Under the pieces are notes generated by a model that saw nothing but the letters and a program-made list of their open reading frames with translations, was not told the DNA's origin and did not search any database. The translations under genes were made by a program, and so were the position numbers. From Bacteroidaceae bacterium (lineage in GTDB: Bacteria; Bacteroidota; Bacteroidia; Bacteroidales; Bacteroidaceae), in assembly GCA_017464345.1 (NCBI GenBank), contig JAFUAH010000022.1, forward strand, positions 62,001 to 126,000: 64,000 nt of DNA, given 5' to 3'. Shown here piece after piece: positions 25,899 through 33,733 of the stretch; within the stretch, counting starts at the first letter, position 1; each line of letters starts with the position of its first letter.

Positions 25899-25987
25899 AC
25901 TGCCAACCTCCTTTCTCGCTCTTCAAGTTCTCTTATCTGGGCCGATATATTATGCAGTCTGTGTATAAATTCTTTTTCTTCCATCAT
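25895..25987 (-). CDS. Mini-gene, 30 aa
   Basis: ATG at 25987, a second ATG follows directly. Single charged helix (SAQIRELEERERRLAV). Start and stop both overlap its neighbours as ATGA, which argues that it is translated. Confidence 0.45.
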   Translation of the reverse strand: MMEEKEFIHRLHNISAQIRELEERERRLAV

Positions 25988-26232
25988 GTCGTTTCTCTTA
26001 TGAATCGTTTACCGCCTATCTCACGCCTGTAATGTGTGGTGGGCGAATAGTTCTTAATCAGCATCCGCAGTTGTAGGTCTGTCAGTTTCGGGCAGTCCAC
26101 CAACTGGAATAACTTTGCATCGCCTTGGTGGTCGCCAAAGTTCCGCAGGGGATGATACTTGAAGTAGCCGTGTTCATCAACCATGTTCACGCCAACCTCA
26201 TATCCATTGTTCCAATTCACGCTAAACCACAT
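25984..26232 (-). CDS. Small hypothetical protein
   Basis: 82 aa from ATG 26232 (MWFSVNWNNGYEVG), chosen because longer starts lie deep within the upstream gene. Beta-rich start, helical end with RREIGGKRFIRETT. Not recognised. Confidence 0.5.
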   Translation of the reverse strand: MWFSVNWNNGYEVGVNMVDEHGYFKYHPLRNFGDHQGDAKLFQLVDCPKLTDLQLRMLIKNYSPTTHYRREIGGKRFIRETT

Positions 26233-26671
26233 ACTCCTTGATTTTATTGATGTACTCTGGGAAATCTGCAATCGGGTACTCATCCCTTTCAAGAGCGGCC
26301 ATCTGGGCCTTTACCTCGGTGATGGCCTTTTCGTTGTCCTGGCTCTTGAAGTGAAAAAAATCATCATCCACGACACCTTTTCCCAGTTTCTTCAGTCTGG
26401 TGGCTCTGCTCTTTATCATGGCTTGTCTGCGATGCTCATGCCACTCTTTGCCTAAGAGTATGTCCTGTGGCCCTTTGTAGAACGTAACCTTGCGCTTGGG
26501 ATTGCTGACTTTCACCAGTGCGGCCAGATACTCAAAATACCAGAGCCAACGAACTACGAAATCAGCAGTCATGCCGGAGCGATAATAGACTACATCATCC
26601 ACACAGAAGTAATTAGTCTCGCTGCTCACGTCAATCTTGACCACGCATTTGCCTGTATCTGCCATACTCAT
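26222..26671 (-). CDS. Hypothetical phage protein
   Basis: 149 aa; an N-terminal sheet (TNYFCVDDVVYYRSG), then a Trp-containing region and a long Lys/Arg-rich helical C-terminal half. Overlaps the upstream gene by ATGA. No recognisable family. Confidence 0.5.
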   Translation of the reverse strand: MSMADTGKCVVKIDVSSETNYFCVDDVVYYRSGMTADFVVRWLWYFEYLAALVKVSNPKRKVTFYKGPQDILLGKEWHEHRRQAMIKSRATRLKKLGKGVVDDDFFHFKSQDNEKAITEVKAQMAALERDEYPIADFPEYINKIKEYVV

Positions 26672-26931
26672 CTTGAAACAAATGGTATATTCTCCAGACG
26701 TAAACGGATGGTGTTGCCAGACTTGTTTGTCAGTTTGGCAGTCTTGATATACTGCGTTTCAGTCACGTATGACTGCTCGCTGCTCTCATAGCCCTGCCCG
26801 ACCTTTGCCTGTAACACATTACGGAACTCTGCCAAAGCCTCGTTAATATCACGAAAGGCTTTCTTGGCATTCGTCTCTTGCGATAACGGATTCTTAATCG
26901 TTACCAGATAGATTTCATTGCTCTTTTCCAT
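26668..26931 (-). CDS. Small hypothetical protein
   Basis: 87 aa, IYLVTIKNP then a helix (AFRDINEALAEFRNVL) and Thr/Arg-rich strands. Out of frame within its first codons lies another AAGAGCAATG, probably left from gene duplication or recombination at the shared start motif. Not recognised. Confidence 0.5.
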   Translation of the reverse strand: MEKSNEIYLVTIKNPLSQETNAKKAFRDINEALAEFRNVLQAKVGQGYESSEQSYVTETQYIKTAKLTNKSGNTIRLRLENIPFVSR

Positions 26932-26934
26932 ATT

Positions 26935-27183
26935 CTAACCTTTGTAGTTGTTCATTACCCATTCGACCATGCGCTTTCTCAAAGTGCTATCACACTCGCA
27001 GTAGAAGCGATTTAAGTCATAGCCGTAATTCACATACTTGCTTGCAAGGTGGTGATGGTCGTATTCCTTTCCTGCGATGTCGCTCAACATCTTGTCAATC
27101 TGGGTGGCGCAAGCGTTATAGCCAAAGAATATCCATTTGTGGATTGCTTGCTGCTCTGTGGTTTTCGTTTCTTTCTGATTCAT
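26935..27183 (-). CDS. Small hypothetical protein
   Basis: 82 aa, with DHHHLASKYVNYGYDLNRF, two His-rich turns and Cys pair CEC that might bind a metal. Start TAGAGCAATG. Not recognised. Confidence 0.5.
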   Translation of the reverse strand: MNQKETKTTEQQAIHKWIFFGYNACATQIDKMLSDIAGKEYDHHHLASKYVNYGYDLNRFYCECDSTLRKRMVEWVMNNYKG

Positions 27184-27206
27184 TGCTCTATGATTTTTTT
27201 AGTTCC

Positions 27207-27803
27207 TTATTTGTATTTCCAAATATACCCATTTGCTGCCTTTATTCTTCCCTTGCAACAATGACATATCAATGCGGCACTTATTCCAAGTTGTCTTTGG
27301 GCTTCCATCATAGACGGAAAGGAATCAATGTACTTTCCATCAACAGAATACCGACTTATCTCCTTAGACTGCTTTCCATTGATTGTCTTCTGTCTTACCC
27401 TGTCATTATGAGTGCCGTAATTGTTATTGTATTTTGAGGTACACCATTCAAGATTTTCAACATTATTGTTTCGCTTGTTCTCGTCCTTATGGTTCACTTG
27501 TGGCATAAAGTGTGGATTGTCTATGAAAGCCTTTGCAACCAGCACATGAACAAACATTCCAGATTCTTCGCACTCTCTGGATAAGGTCACAAACAGATAG
27601 CCCTTATTAGAGACCTGTTGTTTGAGAATTTTTCCCCTTATTTTCCTTAGGTGGTTTTCACCTGTGCGAACATATCTATCAATGGAACGAACTCTACCAA
27701 GATTTGAAACTTGATAAGAATCTTCATATCCAACTATGTTCTTCCAAATTTCCTCCTTGGGTTGGGTTAAAATCTGGGGCTTCGTTTCTTCTGTTGTTTT
27801 CAT
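27207..27803 (-). CDS. NUMOD4-HNH homing endonuclease
   Basis: 198 aa from ATG 27803 (AAGAGCAATG). N-terminal NUMOD4 (EIWKNIVGYEDSYQVSNLGRVRS), HNH core with FVHVLVAKAFI, VNHKDENKRNNNVENLEWCT, and a C-terminal NUMOD1-like segment (SAALICHCCKGRIKAANGYIWKY). Free-standing homing endonuclease nicking or cutting a nearby phage gene in competitors. The start motif suggests capture behind a standard phage leader. Confidence 0.9.
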   Translation of the reverse strand: MKTTEETKPQILTQPKEEIWKNIVGYEDSYQVSNLGRVRSIDRYVRTGENHLRKIRGKILKQQVSNKGYLFVTLSRECEESGMFVHVLVAKAFIDNPHFMPQVNHKDENKRNNNVENLEWCTSKYNNNYGTHNDRVRQKTINGKQSKEISRYSVDGKYIDSFPSMMEAQRQLGISAALICHCCKGRIKAANGYIWKYK

Positions 27804-27825
27804 TGCTCTTACGTTTATGTTATTG

Positions 27826-28029
27826 CTATCGATAATTGGGTATCTCGCTATGTGTCTGTTGCACCAGATGATGCCTTGTAAAATCGGCATAATCCTTTCG
27901 CTTGAAACTATTGGCGTTGTCTATCATAGTAAGCATAAATCCATTCTTGTTAGGCAACCGCCAAAAGCCCCATGACTTTGCATTTATCTTTTCATCAATG
28001 GTCAAACCCTTGTATAACGAACTTCTCAT
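27826..28029 (-). CDS. Small hypothetical protein
   Basis: 67 aa, SWGFWRLPNKNGFMLTMIDNA region looks like a small beta fold. Basic C-terminus. Not recognised; lies between the homing endonuclease and a hairpin. Confidence 0.45.
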   Translation of the reverse strand: MRSSLYKGLTIDEKINAKSWGFWRLPNKNGFMLTMIDNANSFKRKDYADFTRHHLVQQTHSEIPNYR

Positions 28030-28046
28030 TTTGACGTTGTTTTGGT

Positions 28047-28067
28047 GGGGAGGTGGTTAGCCTCCCC
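28047..28067 (-). other. Short intergenic hairpin
   Basis: GGGGAGG-TGGTTAG-CCTCCCC, same loop as the hairpin at 18397-18417. It follows the stop of the gene ending at 28077; no T-run on the minus strand. Confidence 0.5.
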
Positions 28068-28076
28068 GTTACCTTG

Positions 28077-28469
28077 TTACGCTACTTTCAGATACTCCTT
28101 AATCTCGTAGATGATGGTGCTTACCGTCTTGAAATATGGGATGGAATATCTGTGTTCCATAAGGTTGATGCCCACCTCATCAAGTAAGAGGCGCTGCTGC
28201 TTTGTAAGGTGTGCGGCTGCATTTCTCTCGAAGAGGTTGGACCAGTCTCTGTTGATGATTTCGTAGAGGGCTTCACGCTTGGCTGCTTCCTTGGCTTGTG
28301 CCTTGGCCTCATCCTTCGCTTTATTCACTCTGGACTGATTCATCTTCACCCACATCTTGCAGAAATCGTCTTTGTCAAGGTCGCTATTCATATAGACCTC
28401 TTCGATGGCTGCGTACTCATTGGCTGTTACGCTCATTTGAACTCGGTTCTCAAATTCTGACTTATTCAT
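28077..28469 (-). CDS. Hypothetical helical phage protein
   Basis: 130 aa from ATG 28469 (AAGAGCAATG); the upstream open frame is promoter repeat A copy 3. A Lys/Ala-rich coiled coil (KAKDEAKAQAKEAAKREAL) in the middle. Begins the operon leading to the homing endonuclease. Not recognised. Confidence 0.6.
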   Translation of the reverse strand: MNKSEFENRVQMSVTANEYAAIEEVYMNSDLDKDDFCKMWVKMNQSRVNKAKDEAKAQAKEAAKREALYEIINRDWSNLFERNAAAHLTKQQRLLLDEVGINLMEHRYSIPYFKTVSTIIYEIKEYLKVA

Positions 28470-28588
28470 TGCTCTTTTGTATTTAGTTATCTTTCTTATT
28501 TCTGATACAAAGATACAACTTTTTTCTGAATTATCAAAACATTTAGCCAATTATTTTGCACTGAAAACCAATAATTTACGCACTTTTT
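28470..28588 (-). promoter_or_regulatory. Promoter repeat A, copy 3
   Basis: As copies 1 and 2, but with TATCTTTG (28515-28508) as the -7 element. Leader ends in AAAAGAGCAATG. Confidence 0.7.
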
Positions 28589-28601
28589 TCAACCGCCAGA
28601 A

Positions 28602-28841
28602 TCAACTCCCTTTCTTGGCTCTGGATGCTGCTCTTCGCTTCTCCAGTCTTGCCTCTCTTTCCTCTGGTGTCTCACTGGCTTTCTTGCGATGATACCACTC
28701 TCGCGCTGCCTTGCGGTGTGCCTCTTTGTCGATGGGTGCTGATGGCTTGCGCTCTTGCGTTTTGCGCTCGGCCAGAATCTTCTCTTTGTTCTTTTCGTAG
28801 TACCGCCTATTGTACTCGCTCTTCTTTTCCTTGTCTGTCAT
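28602..28841 (-). CDS. Small basic helical protein, paralogue of its neighbour
   Basis: 79 aa, with the repeat RRYYEKNKEKI and REWYHRKKASETPEE. Shares the YYxKNxEK pattern with the gene at 28807-29091 and overlaps it by 35 bases, so the two look like a duplicated pair. Such basic repeats are usually nucleic-acid binding. Confidence 0.55.
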   Translation of the reverse strand: MTDKEKKSEYNRRYYEKNKEKILAERKTQERKPSAPIDKEAHRKAAREWYHRKKASETPEEREARLEKRRAASRAKKGS

Positions 28842-29091
28842 AACTCATTCTCTTTTTGTAGTTACCATTCTTGCGCTGCATCCGCAACACCCTTTCATGG
28901 GCCAGTCGGTTCTCGCGCTCTTTTTCAGTTTCATTCTCATAGTTGCGCCTCCATCGCTCCTTGTTCTTTTCAAGGATGGTTACACGGTTGCGCCAGTAGT
29001 ATGCCATCTGTTGGGCGATGCACTTTTCTCGGTTCTTCTGGTAATATGCTCTGCTTCTCACCCTGTTTTCCAGTTGCTCATTTGTCGCCAT
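28807..29091 (-). CDS. Small basic helical protein, paralogue of its neighbour
   Basis: 94 aa, SRAYYQKNREKCIAQQMAYYWRNR and ILEKNKERWRRNYEN repeat the same motif as the next gene. Overlaps the metalloprotease-like gene by 14 bases. Not recognised otherwise. Confidence 0.55.
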   Translation of the reverse strand: MATNEQLENRVRSRAYYQKNREKCIAQQMAYYWRNRVTILEKNKERWRRNYENETEKERENRLAHERVLRMQRKNGNYKKRMSYDRQGKEERVQ

Positions 29092-29476
29092 ATCTTCCAG
29101 TCTTTACTTTCCAGATACATTCGGCAGCGAATCCTACCAGATAGGCGTGTGTCTCATCATTCTCACAATCCACCTTTGCACCGATAGACTGGAAGATGGC
29201 ATTTGCCACATGGTCGGCTTCGTGTGCAATCGTAGCGATGTCGCACTTGGATAGGTCATGCAGCCAGACTAACACGCCATAGTTCCCTGTGTCATTGTCT
29301 GAAATGGTGTCAATCGTTATGGCCTTGCTGCTATCAACATCTTTCGTACTAACCCATAATGGGTCGCCCTCATCATCGTTAAAGTGTCTGGCAATATCTT
29401 TCTTGACACCGCCTTTGGCAACCCATATCTTGCGAGGGTAGAGGATGGTGTCGAACTCCTTTATATCAAACTTCAT
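29078..29476 (-). CDS. Putative metalloprotease-like phage protein
   Basis: 132 aa. TIAHEADHVAN fits HExxH and is followed by DETHAYLVG, a His/Glu-rich second metal ligand zone, as in small zinc-dependent phage proteins of unknown target. N-terminal half is beta-rich. Confidence 0.65.
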   Translation of the reverse strand: MKFDIKEFDTILYPRKIWVAKGGVKKDIARHFNDDEGDPLWVSTKDVDSSKAITIDTISDNDTGNYGVLVWLHDLSKCDIATIAHEADHVANAIFQSIGAKVDCENDETHAYLVGFAAECIWKVKTGRYGDK

Positions 29477-29651
29477 GCGTACTCTCCCTTTCCAATAATT
29501 TCAAAGCCTCTTCTATTTCAGAGGCTATCTTGTACCACTTTCTGCCATCTACCAATCCTCCAGACTTAATGAGGTTCAGCAAGGAGCGCAAATCGTCCTC
29601 GTCCATGTAGTTTAGGCAGAAATACTTTTTACGTGCTCGATGTAGAATCAT
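29466..29651 (-). CDS. Small hypothetical protein
   Basis: 61 aa, basic start, helical (DDLRSLLNLIKSGGL and IASEIEEALKLLE). Not recognised. Overlaps its downstream neighbour by 11 bases. Confidence 0.45.
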   Translation of the reverse strand: MILHRARKKYFCLNYMDEDDLRSLLNLIKSGGLVDGRKWYKIASEIEEALKLLERESTHEV

Positions 29652-29654
29652 CGC

Positions 29655-30029
29655 TTAATCCTTTTTTTGTTTGTAATACACATTCTTTGGTCTGGAATCT
29701 ACCGCAGCCGCAGCATCTATAAAAGCGTTGTAAATCGCCATCTTTTGACTGGCAGCGCGTGTCTCTGCCCTGTGCTTCGCATCGTATCTGTTATGACAGG
29801 CTTGGCACAATGCGCGAAGATTATCTGGGGCGCAATTCTCTGGCGTATGGTCGAGGTGGGCAATAGTCAGCACAACCTTAACCATCTTCCCTGTTTTCTC
29901 GTTCATGCGGTAGATATGATTCTTCACTCCGCAGAACTCGCATCTGTCGTGCGCCCTCTCCAAGATGGAGGCTCTAATCTGCTTCCAGTTGGCAGGGTAG
30001 CGTTTCTTGTTCTCTGGCTTAATCGGCAT
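29655..30029 (-). CDS. HNH endonuclease
   Basis: 124 aa. RCEFCGVKNHIYR, IAHLDHTPENCAPDNLRALCQACHNRYD hold the CxxC pairs and the His-Asn-His core of HNH nucleases (catalytic His in AHLDH, metal His in HNR). Far from the terminase, so less likely the packaging HNH; more likely a free-standing nuclease. Confidence 0.9.
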   Translation of the reverse strand: MPIKPENKKRYPANWKQIRASILERAHDRCEFCGVKNHIYRMNEKTGKMVKVVLTIAHLDHTPENCAPDNLRALCQACHNRYDAKHRAETRAASQKMAIYNAFIDAAAAVDSRPKNVYYKQKKD

Positions 30030-30030
30030 A

Positions 30031-30186
30031 TTATTTACCTTTAGGACACTTTATTACACAATCTATTGGGGCTGCGCCATCGTAGCGAGGATGCCCACAT
30101 GACAAATCTTCTGTATCGCAATTCTCCATCGGAATGTGTGCAGGGCGAAATACATATTCGCAACGATAGCAATTAACTTTCTTCAT
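30031..30186 (-). CDS. Cys-rich mini-protein (51 aa)
   Basis: ATG 30186 to TAA 30031. CYRCEY, then NCDTEDLSCGH, then DCVIKC: six to seven Cys, room for one or two zinc sites. Start overlaps the upstream gene as ATGA. Belongs to the set of Cys-rich mini-proteins of this phage. Confidence 0.6.
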   Translation of the reverse strand: MKKVNCYRCEYVFRPAHIPMENCDTEDLSCGHPRYDGAAPIDCVIKCPKGK

Positions 30187-30536
30187 GCTTTACCTCCTTT
30201 CGCAAACTGCTCATTTTCTTCTTTAGCCTCATTATAGATTTCTTCCGGCACTTCACAATACTTGTCGTCATGCCACAGCCCACAGCGATGCGCTCCCACA
30301 CAAATGTAATAGCCAACATACATCTTGTTTGTCGTATTGAACTTGAGGCCATTGTCTATCAAAGCCATATACACCAAATCGTCAATCTTGACTTTTCTAT
30401 GGTGCTGCTCCTTAATGCAGACATCAACACCACGCATTTTCAGCCACTCTTTGATGGTATGGCGCACGTCCACTTGTTCGTAGGTGCGTAGGGTATTTGT
30501 ATCAACCCTATCTTTATTTTCTATAATCTTTCCCAT
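30183..30536 (-). CDS. Hypothetical phage protein
   Basis: 117 aa, TIKEWLKMRGVDVCIKEQHHRKVKIDDL then a beta region (KMYVGYYICVGAHRCG) with His/Cys pairs that may bind a metal. Not recognised. Confidence 0.5.
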   Translation of the reverse strand: MGKIIENKDRVDTNTLRTYEQVDVRHTIKEWLKMRGVDVCIKEQHHRKVKIDDLVYMALIDNGLKFNTTNKMYVGYYICVGAHRCGLWHDDKYCEVPEEIYNEAKEENEQFAKGGKA

Positions 30537-30543
30537 GTATAGT

Positions 30544-30990
30544 CTAAAATAATCTTGACCTTATTCGATTCCAATAATTTTTCTTCGCATAGTTCCTACG
30601 CTTGTTGTAGGCATGGAGTTTTGAGCGGTAGGGCGGCAACTCCCTTTTTGGCTCTTCCGTAATGGCTGCATCCAATATCTGTATCTCTGGCAGTTCTGGC
30701 ATAGTCAGCACGTGGAATGGTACTGATTCTATAGCCCCAATGAGACGGTAAATTTCTTCGCTGACTTCAATATGCACATCGAAAGTGAAATGCTCCGTGT
30801 CTGGCGATATGGCCTTGCAATGGCACTCTAACCAGGAATCAATGTCTGGAGGTGAAACTTGGCCCTCACTCACAAAGGCAAGGAACTTGCACAAATCATC
30901 GTAGCCTTTGCCAACTGGCTTCATGGAGACTCCACATCTGGCGTAGATGGTGCCAACTTCACAGATTACCTTACACTCTATTTCTGCCAT
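30544..30990 (-). CDS. Hypothetical phage protein
   Basis: 148 aa from ATG 30990, close after the stop of the ASCH-like gene. Beta-rich N-terminus with Cys (CKVICEVGTIYARCG), Arg/Lys-rich C-terminus (RRNYAKKNYWNRIRSR). Not recognised. Confidence 0.5.
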   Translation of the reverse strand: MAEIECKVICEVGTIYARCGVSMKPVGKGYDDLCKFLAFVSEGQVSPPDIDSWLECHCKAISPDTEHFTFDVHIEVSEEIYRLIGAIESVPFHVLTMPELPEIQILDAAITEEPKRELPPYRSKLHAYNKRRNYAKKNYWNRIRSRLF

Positions 30991-30994
30991 GATG

Positions 30995-31617
30995 TCAGTC
31001 GTACTTTTTGTATTCATACACCACTTCCCAAGGATTCCGCTTCCATGTCTGGAGGCCCTCTATCTTATCAATGAGGGCGTGGTATGCGTCTTTTGGAGTG
31101 GCAAAGATTGTGCGCTTCCCCAATGGCTGCTTGAACTCAAAGGCTGTCTTGCCAAAGCCCGGAATATGTCTGTCAAGTTCAGTCTCAAAGATTCCCTCGG
31201 CCAGACAATCTTCATCCGAAATGTCCTGCAGTCGCTCAACACGAATGCCTGTTATCTGGATATGGTGTGGCATGAGGTCAGCGCGGACAAACATTTTATT
31301 CGTACAACCAATATGATGTGCCATCACCAAACGACATACCTCATCTTCCTTTGTGGGCGACAAGTATTCCTCTTCCAGAATATCGCGGTAACTTTGGGAG
31401 ATAGCCACCACCTCGCCAATTTTATACTTCGGCTGCATGGTCTTTGGCGCAACAAATTCATTGTCGAAAGTGTTGGAGTAGTAGATAAGCCGATTCTGCT
31501 CATTCCACCAGAAACGCTTAAAGGAATCCGTTGCAAGAAATCGGCGCGTCTGCGTTTTCCTCCCTTGATAGTGGCAGACTGCAAGCCGTAATCCTCATTA
31601 AACATTATCTTCTGCAT
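30995..31617 (-). pseudogene. ASCH/PUA-like phage protein with a one-base frame break
   Basis: The first 19 codons from ATG 31617 (MQKIMFNEDYGLQSATIKG) and the rest in another frame (starting RKTQTRRFL, through QITGIRVERLQDISDED) together give a standard ASCH-domain phage protein. They are out of register by exactly one base at a short A-run near 31,555, so the sequence has lost one A, or needs a -1 slip. The C-terminal part alone (ATG 31438) could give a truncated product. ASCH proteins read modified nucleobases or RNA, which would suit the modification theme. Confidence 0.7.
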
Positions 31618-31619
31618 AC

Positions 31620-31889
31620 CTACTTGATTTCAAAAACGTGGAACACCAATTTCCCATCGCACATCTGGAATGTGCCGATGTAGTTCTCAATGATGGCATC
31701 TTCGACGGGGTGACCAGTTCCGGCAATACGGAATCGCCTTGTTTCATTTTCAAACGAAGATGGATTGACTGCTGCCCAGATGCAGGGCTGTCCGCTCTGT
31801 ATCTGAACGGTCAGAATCTTTGCGCCTTTTGGCATCACAATCAAAACCTCATCGCTAATATAGAATGGGTATTTATAAACTCTATTCAT
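31620..31889 (-). CDS. DUF7352-like small protein
   Basis: 89 aa. YKYPFYISDEVLIVMPKGAKILTVQIQSGQPCIWAAV matches DUF7352, a small beta-rich family common in phages, function unknown. Two bases upstream of the ASCH-like gene. The family is recalled, not searched. Confidence 0.65.
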   Translation of the reverse strand: MNRVYKYPFYISDEVLIVMPKGAKILTVQIQSGQPCIWAAVNPSSFENETRRFRIAGTGHPVEDAIIENYIGTFQMCDGKLVFHVFEIK

Positions 31890-31916
31890 TGTCTATCCGT
31901 TCTGTAGCGACAGGGC

Positions 31917-31941
31917 CAAAAGCCCTGTCGCAAGGTTACAC
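31917..31941 (-). terminator. Strong intergenic hairpin
   Basis: Perfect 10-bp stem GCGACAGGGC around CAAAA, three bases after the stop of the gene ending at 31944. It lacks a T-run on the minus strand, so termination is possible but not certain. Confidence 0.5.
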
Positions 31942-31943
31942 AA

Positions 31944-32534
31944 TCAGAATCCAACTACGTAGTCTGCCCAGATGTCAAGGAACTGCTCGCCAGCGTATTT
32001 CGCTAATTCTCGCGTCTTGAAGCAGAGGCGACCGCCGCTGCCCGCGTACGAGCCCGATGAAGCGTTACTCGTGAGCGAATACGCGACACCCGCGTACGCA
32101 CTCGCACTGAGGCCCGAGCGGCCCAACACACGGATGCCCTCCTTGTCCTCATCATCCATCTCATCAATCTCGCTCTGGGTGTAGAATACGAACCACGGGA
32201 AGTAGCGGTATTCATCTTCAGTAAATTGAGGCTCCCATCCCTCATTGAGTGCTGCGGTGATGATGCACAACTTCGCATAAGCGATAATGTGCTTATCATC
32301 ATTCGTTCTGTCTGGTAGGTTCGTGATGGCCTTATACATGGTGACCATTGGATGCTCAACACCCAGAATGTTTACAGCATCATCAAAGGTCTTTACCCTC
32401 TCGGTGATGGGCAAAAGGCTGTCGATGGCCTCTTTGTTCTCAACTTCCACACCATGTTTCTGTAACAGGGTGGCTAACTCTTTGGCAAATGCCTGTGCCT
32501 GTTCGTCTGGCACGTTCAATGATAACGATTTCAT
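31944..32534 (-). CDS. Phage protein with a DGR-target-like C-terminal region
   Basis: 196 aa, ATG 32534 with CAGAGCAATG. Residues ~1-125 are helical then Trp/Phe-rich. Residues ~140-170 (RSGLSASAYAGVAYSL through AGSGGRLCFKTREL) alternate Ala/Gly with Ser/Tyr and have GC-rich codons (GCG, TCG, TAC) unlike the rest of the gene. This resembles the variable-region proteins of Bacteroidales phages that end in RLCFK. No reverse transcriptase or template repeat is in the window. Stop is three bases before a strong hairpin. Confidence 0.65.
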   Translation of the reverse strand: MKSLSLNVPDEQAQAFAKELATLLQKHGVEVENKEAIDSLLPITERVKTFDDAVNILGVEHPMVTMYKAITNLPDRTNDDKHIIAYAKLCIITAALNEGWEPQFTEDEYRYFPWFVFYTQSEIDEMDDEDKEGIRVLGRSGLSASAYAGVAYSLTSNASSGSYAGSGGRLCFKTRELAKYAGEQFLDIWADYVVGF

Positions 32535-32564
32535 TGCTCTGTGAATTTAAGGGTTAATGATTCA

Positions 32565-32726
32565 TTAGTCTTCGAGAGGGTTGGGGCCATTGCCCTGCAT
32601 CCATTCTATGGCGGCTCTTACACCTTGCTCATAACTCATGCCGGGCCACTTGCTGCCACATTCATCCTCGATGTCGATGCACTGGTTCAGCACATCATTG
32701 ATTTCATTCTCGCTTGGTACGTTCAT
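32565..32726 (-). CDS. Small hypothetical protein (53 aa)
   Basis: ATG 32726 to TAA 32565. Acidic, with YEQGVRAAIEWM and a Pro-rich end. Not recognised. Its leader has a small hairpin (GCAGG/CCTGC) near 32,749-32,767. Confidence 0.5.
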   Translation of the reverse strand: MNVPSENEINDVLNQCIDIEDECGSKWPGMSYEQGVRAAIEWMQGNGPNPLED

Positions 32727-32772
32727 AACGTGTTGTAATTAAGTTTGCGCAGGGCGGTTACTCCTGCAAATC

Positions 32773-33024
32773 CTATGACTTCAATTCAACGCAAGTCATT
32801 CCTCCGTTCTTGATGTCGTATGACTTGTTTACGGCAGACACCAGAGACTTAATCGTTTTCGGCTTCTCTGGAATACTGGTCTTGTGAGAATGGCCGACAT
32901 TCAGCGTATAACTGAAATACTCGGTCAGTTCCTCTAATGTACCCTCCACCTCTCGCGTTTCGTTGGGGCGGTTATACATGAACATTCTTGTAAGGATTAG
33001 CGTATATCTCTTTGGCTCTTTCAT
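32773..33024 (-). CDS. Small hypothetical protein
   Basis: 83 aa, ATG 33024 with AAGAGCAATG. Basic beta-rich start (RYTLILTRMFMYNRP), then KTIKSLVSAVNKSYDI. Resembles small phage proteins that modulate host factors only in size. Not recognised. Confidence 0.5.
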   Translation of the reverse strand: MKEPKRYTLILTRMFMYNRPNETREVEGTLEELTEYFSYTLNVGHSHKTSIPEKPKTIKSLVSAVNKSYDIKNGGMTCVELKS

Positions 33025-33037
33025 TGCTCTTTCCTCT

Positions 33038-33379
33038 TTACTGATTCAATCCGTTAATATACTCGCGTAGGTCTCTCAACTGCTCACGAGAGAAATTCTT
33101 GGATATGCGAATAATCTCGTTTATCAGAATTTCACGTTCTGCCTTTGTATTCTGGCAATCCTCAAACTCTTCCTTATTACCGAGGAATAGTCTATAAGCA
33201 CCCCATTCCTCGCATACGAGAGTTGCCTTGAGAAATTTGTTCATCCAACGGCCAACTCCATCTATTGTGATGAACTTTGGGCCTACGCTCTTAACTACTC
33301 CCTCGTAATTCGCATTTCTGGGGTCTGTAGTATAGGCATAAACCTTATCGCCCTTTTTAATCGTTTCTATCGTTTTCAT
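33038..33379 (-). CDS. Hypothetical phage protein
   Basis: 113 aa from ATG 33379 (AAGAGCAATG). First half is a small beta barrel (KGDKVYAYTTDPRNANYEGVV), followed by a helix-rich C-terminus with FSREQLRDLREYI. Not recognised. Confidence 0.55.
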   Translation of the reverse strand: MKTIETIKKGDKVYAYTTDPRNANYEGVVKSVGPKFITIDGVGRWMNKFLKATLVCEEWGAYRLFLGNKEEFEDCQNTKAEREILINEIIRISKNFSREQLRDLREYINGLNQ

Positions 33380-33396
33380 TGCTCTTTCGTTTTGAA

Positions 33397-33576
33397 TTAT
33401 ACGTTTGCTCTGGGATGGGGAGTGCCATCTAATACTTGAATCTCCGAACAAAAGCCGTACTTTGCGACCGCTTGCTCTTGCTCATCCTGGTAAGCCAGAT
33501 AATTGTCTCTTGCCTCTTTATACTCGGCAGCATTGGTGTATGTTTTGCCGTTGAGGGTAAATCGTTTCGGTTTCAT
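33397..33576 (-). CDS. Small hypothetical protein (59 aa)
   Basis: ATG 33576 with AAGAGCAATG to TAA 33397. FTLNGKTYTNAAEYKEARDNY then a Gln/Glu-rich helix. Not recognised. Confidence 0.55.
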   Translation of the reverse strand: MKPKRFTLNGKTYTNAAEYKEARDNYLAYQDEQEQAVAKYGFCSEIQVLDGTPHPRANV

Positions 33577-33592
33577 TGCTCTTTCGGATTAG

Positions 33593-33733
33593 TTAGATGA
33601 TTTGTTCTGGATGATTAACTGCCATATCGAAGAAAAACTGACAGGCTGTAAATGCTAACGCCAACACACCTCTGGGGTGAACAAATGCGCCACGGCCATC
33701 TGGTGAAACGTGTTCTTTGACTTTCTTTTTCAT
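33593..33733 (-). CDS. Small hypothetical protein (46 aa)
   Basis: ATG 33733 with AAAAGAGCAATG to TAA 33593. Basic N-terminus (MKKKVKEHVSPDG), aromatic Cys-containing centre (FTACQFFFDMAV). Directly downstream of promoter repeat B copy 2. Confidence 0.5.
   Translation of the reverse strand: MKKKVKEHVSPDGRGAFVHPRGVLALAFTACQFFFDMAVNHPEQII

Noticed and set aside
26905..26926. Another AAGAGCAATG inside the gene 26668-26931
   Set aside because: Out of frame, giving six codons only; not a gene start.
28470..28550. Shared N-terminal protein stretch (MAKCFDNSE...) in three genes
   Set aside because: It is the translation of promoter repeat A upstream of the true start codons, not a protein domain.
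31944..32534. Complete diversity-generating retroelement
   Set aside because: No reverse transcriptase or template repeat found in the window, so only the target-like protein is reported.
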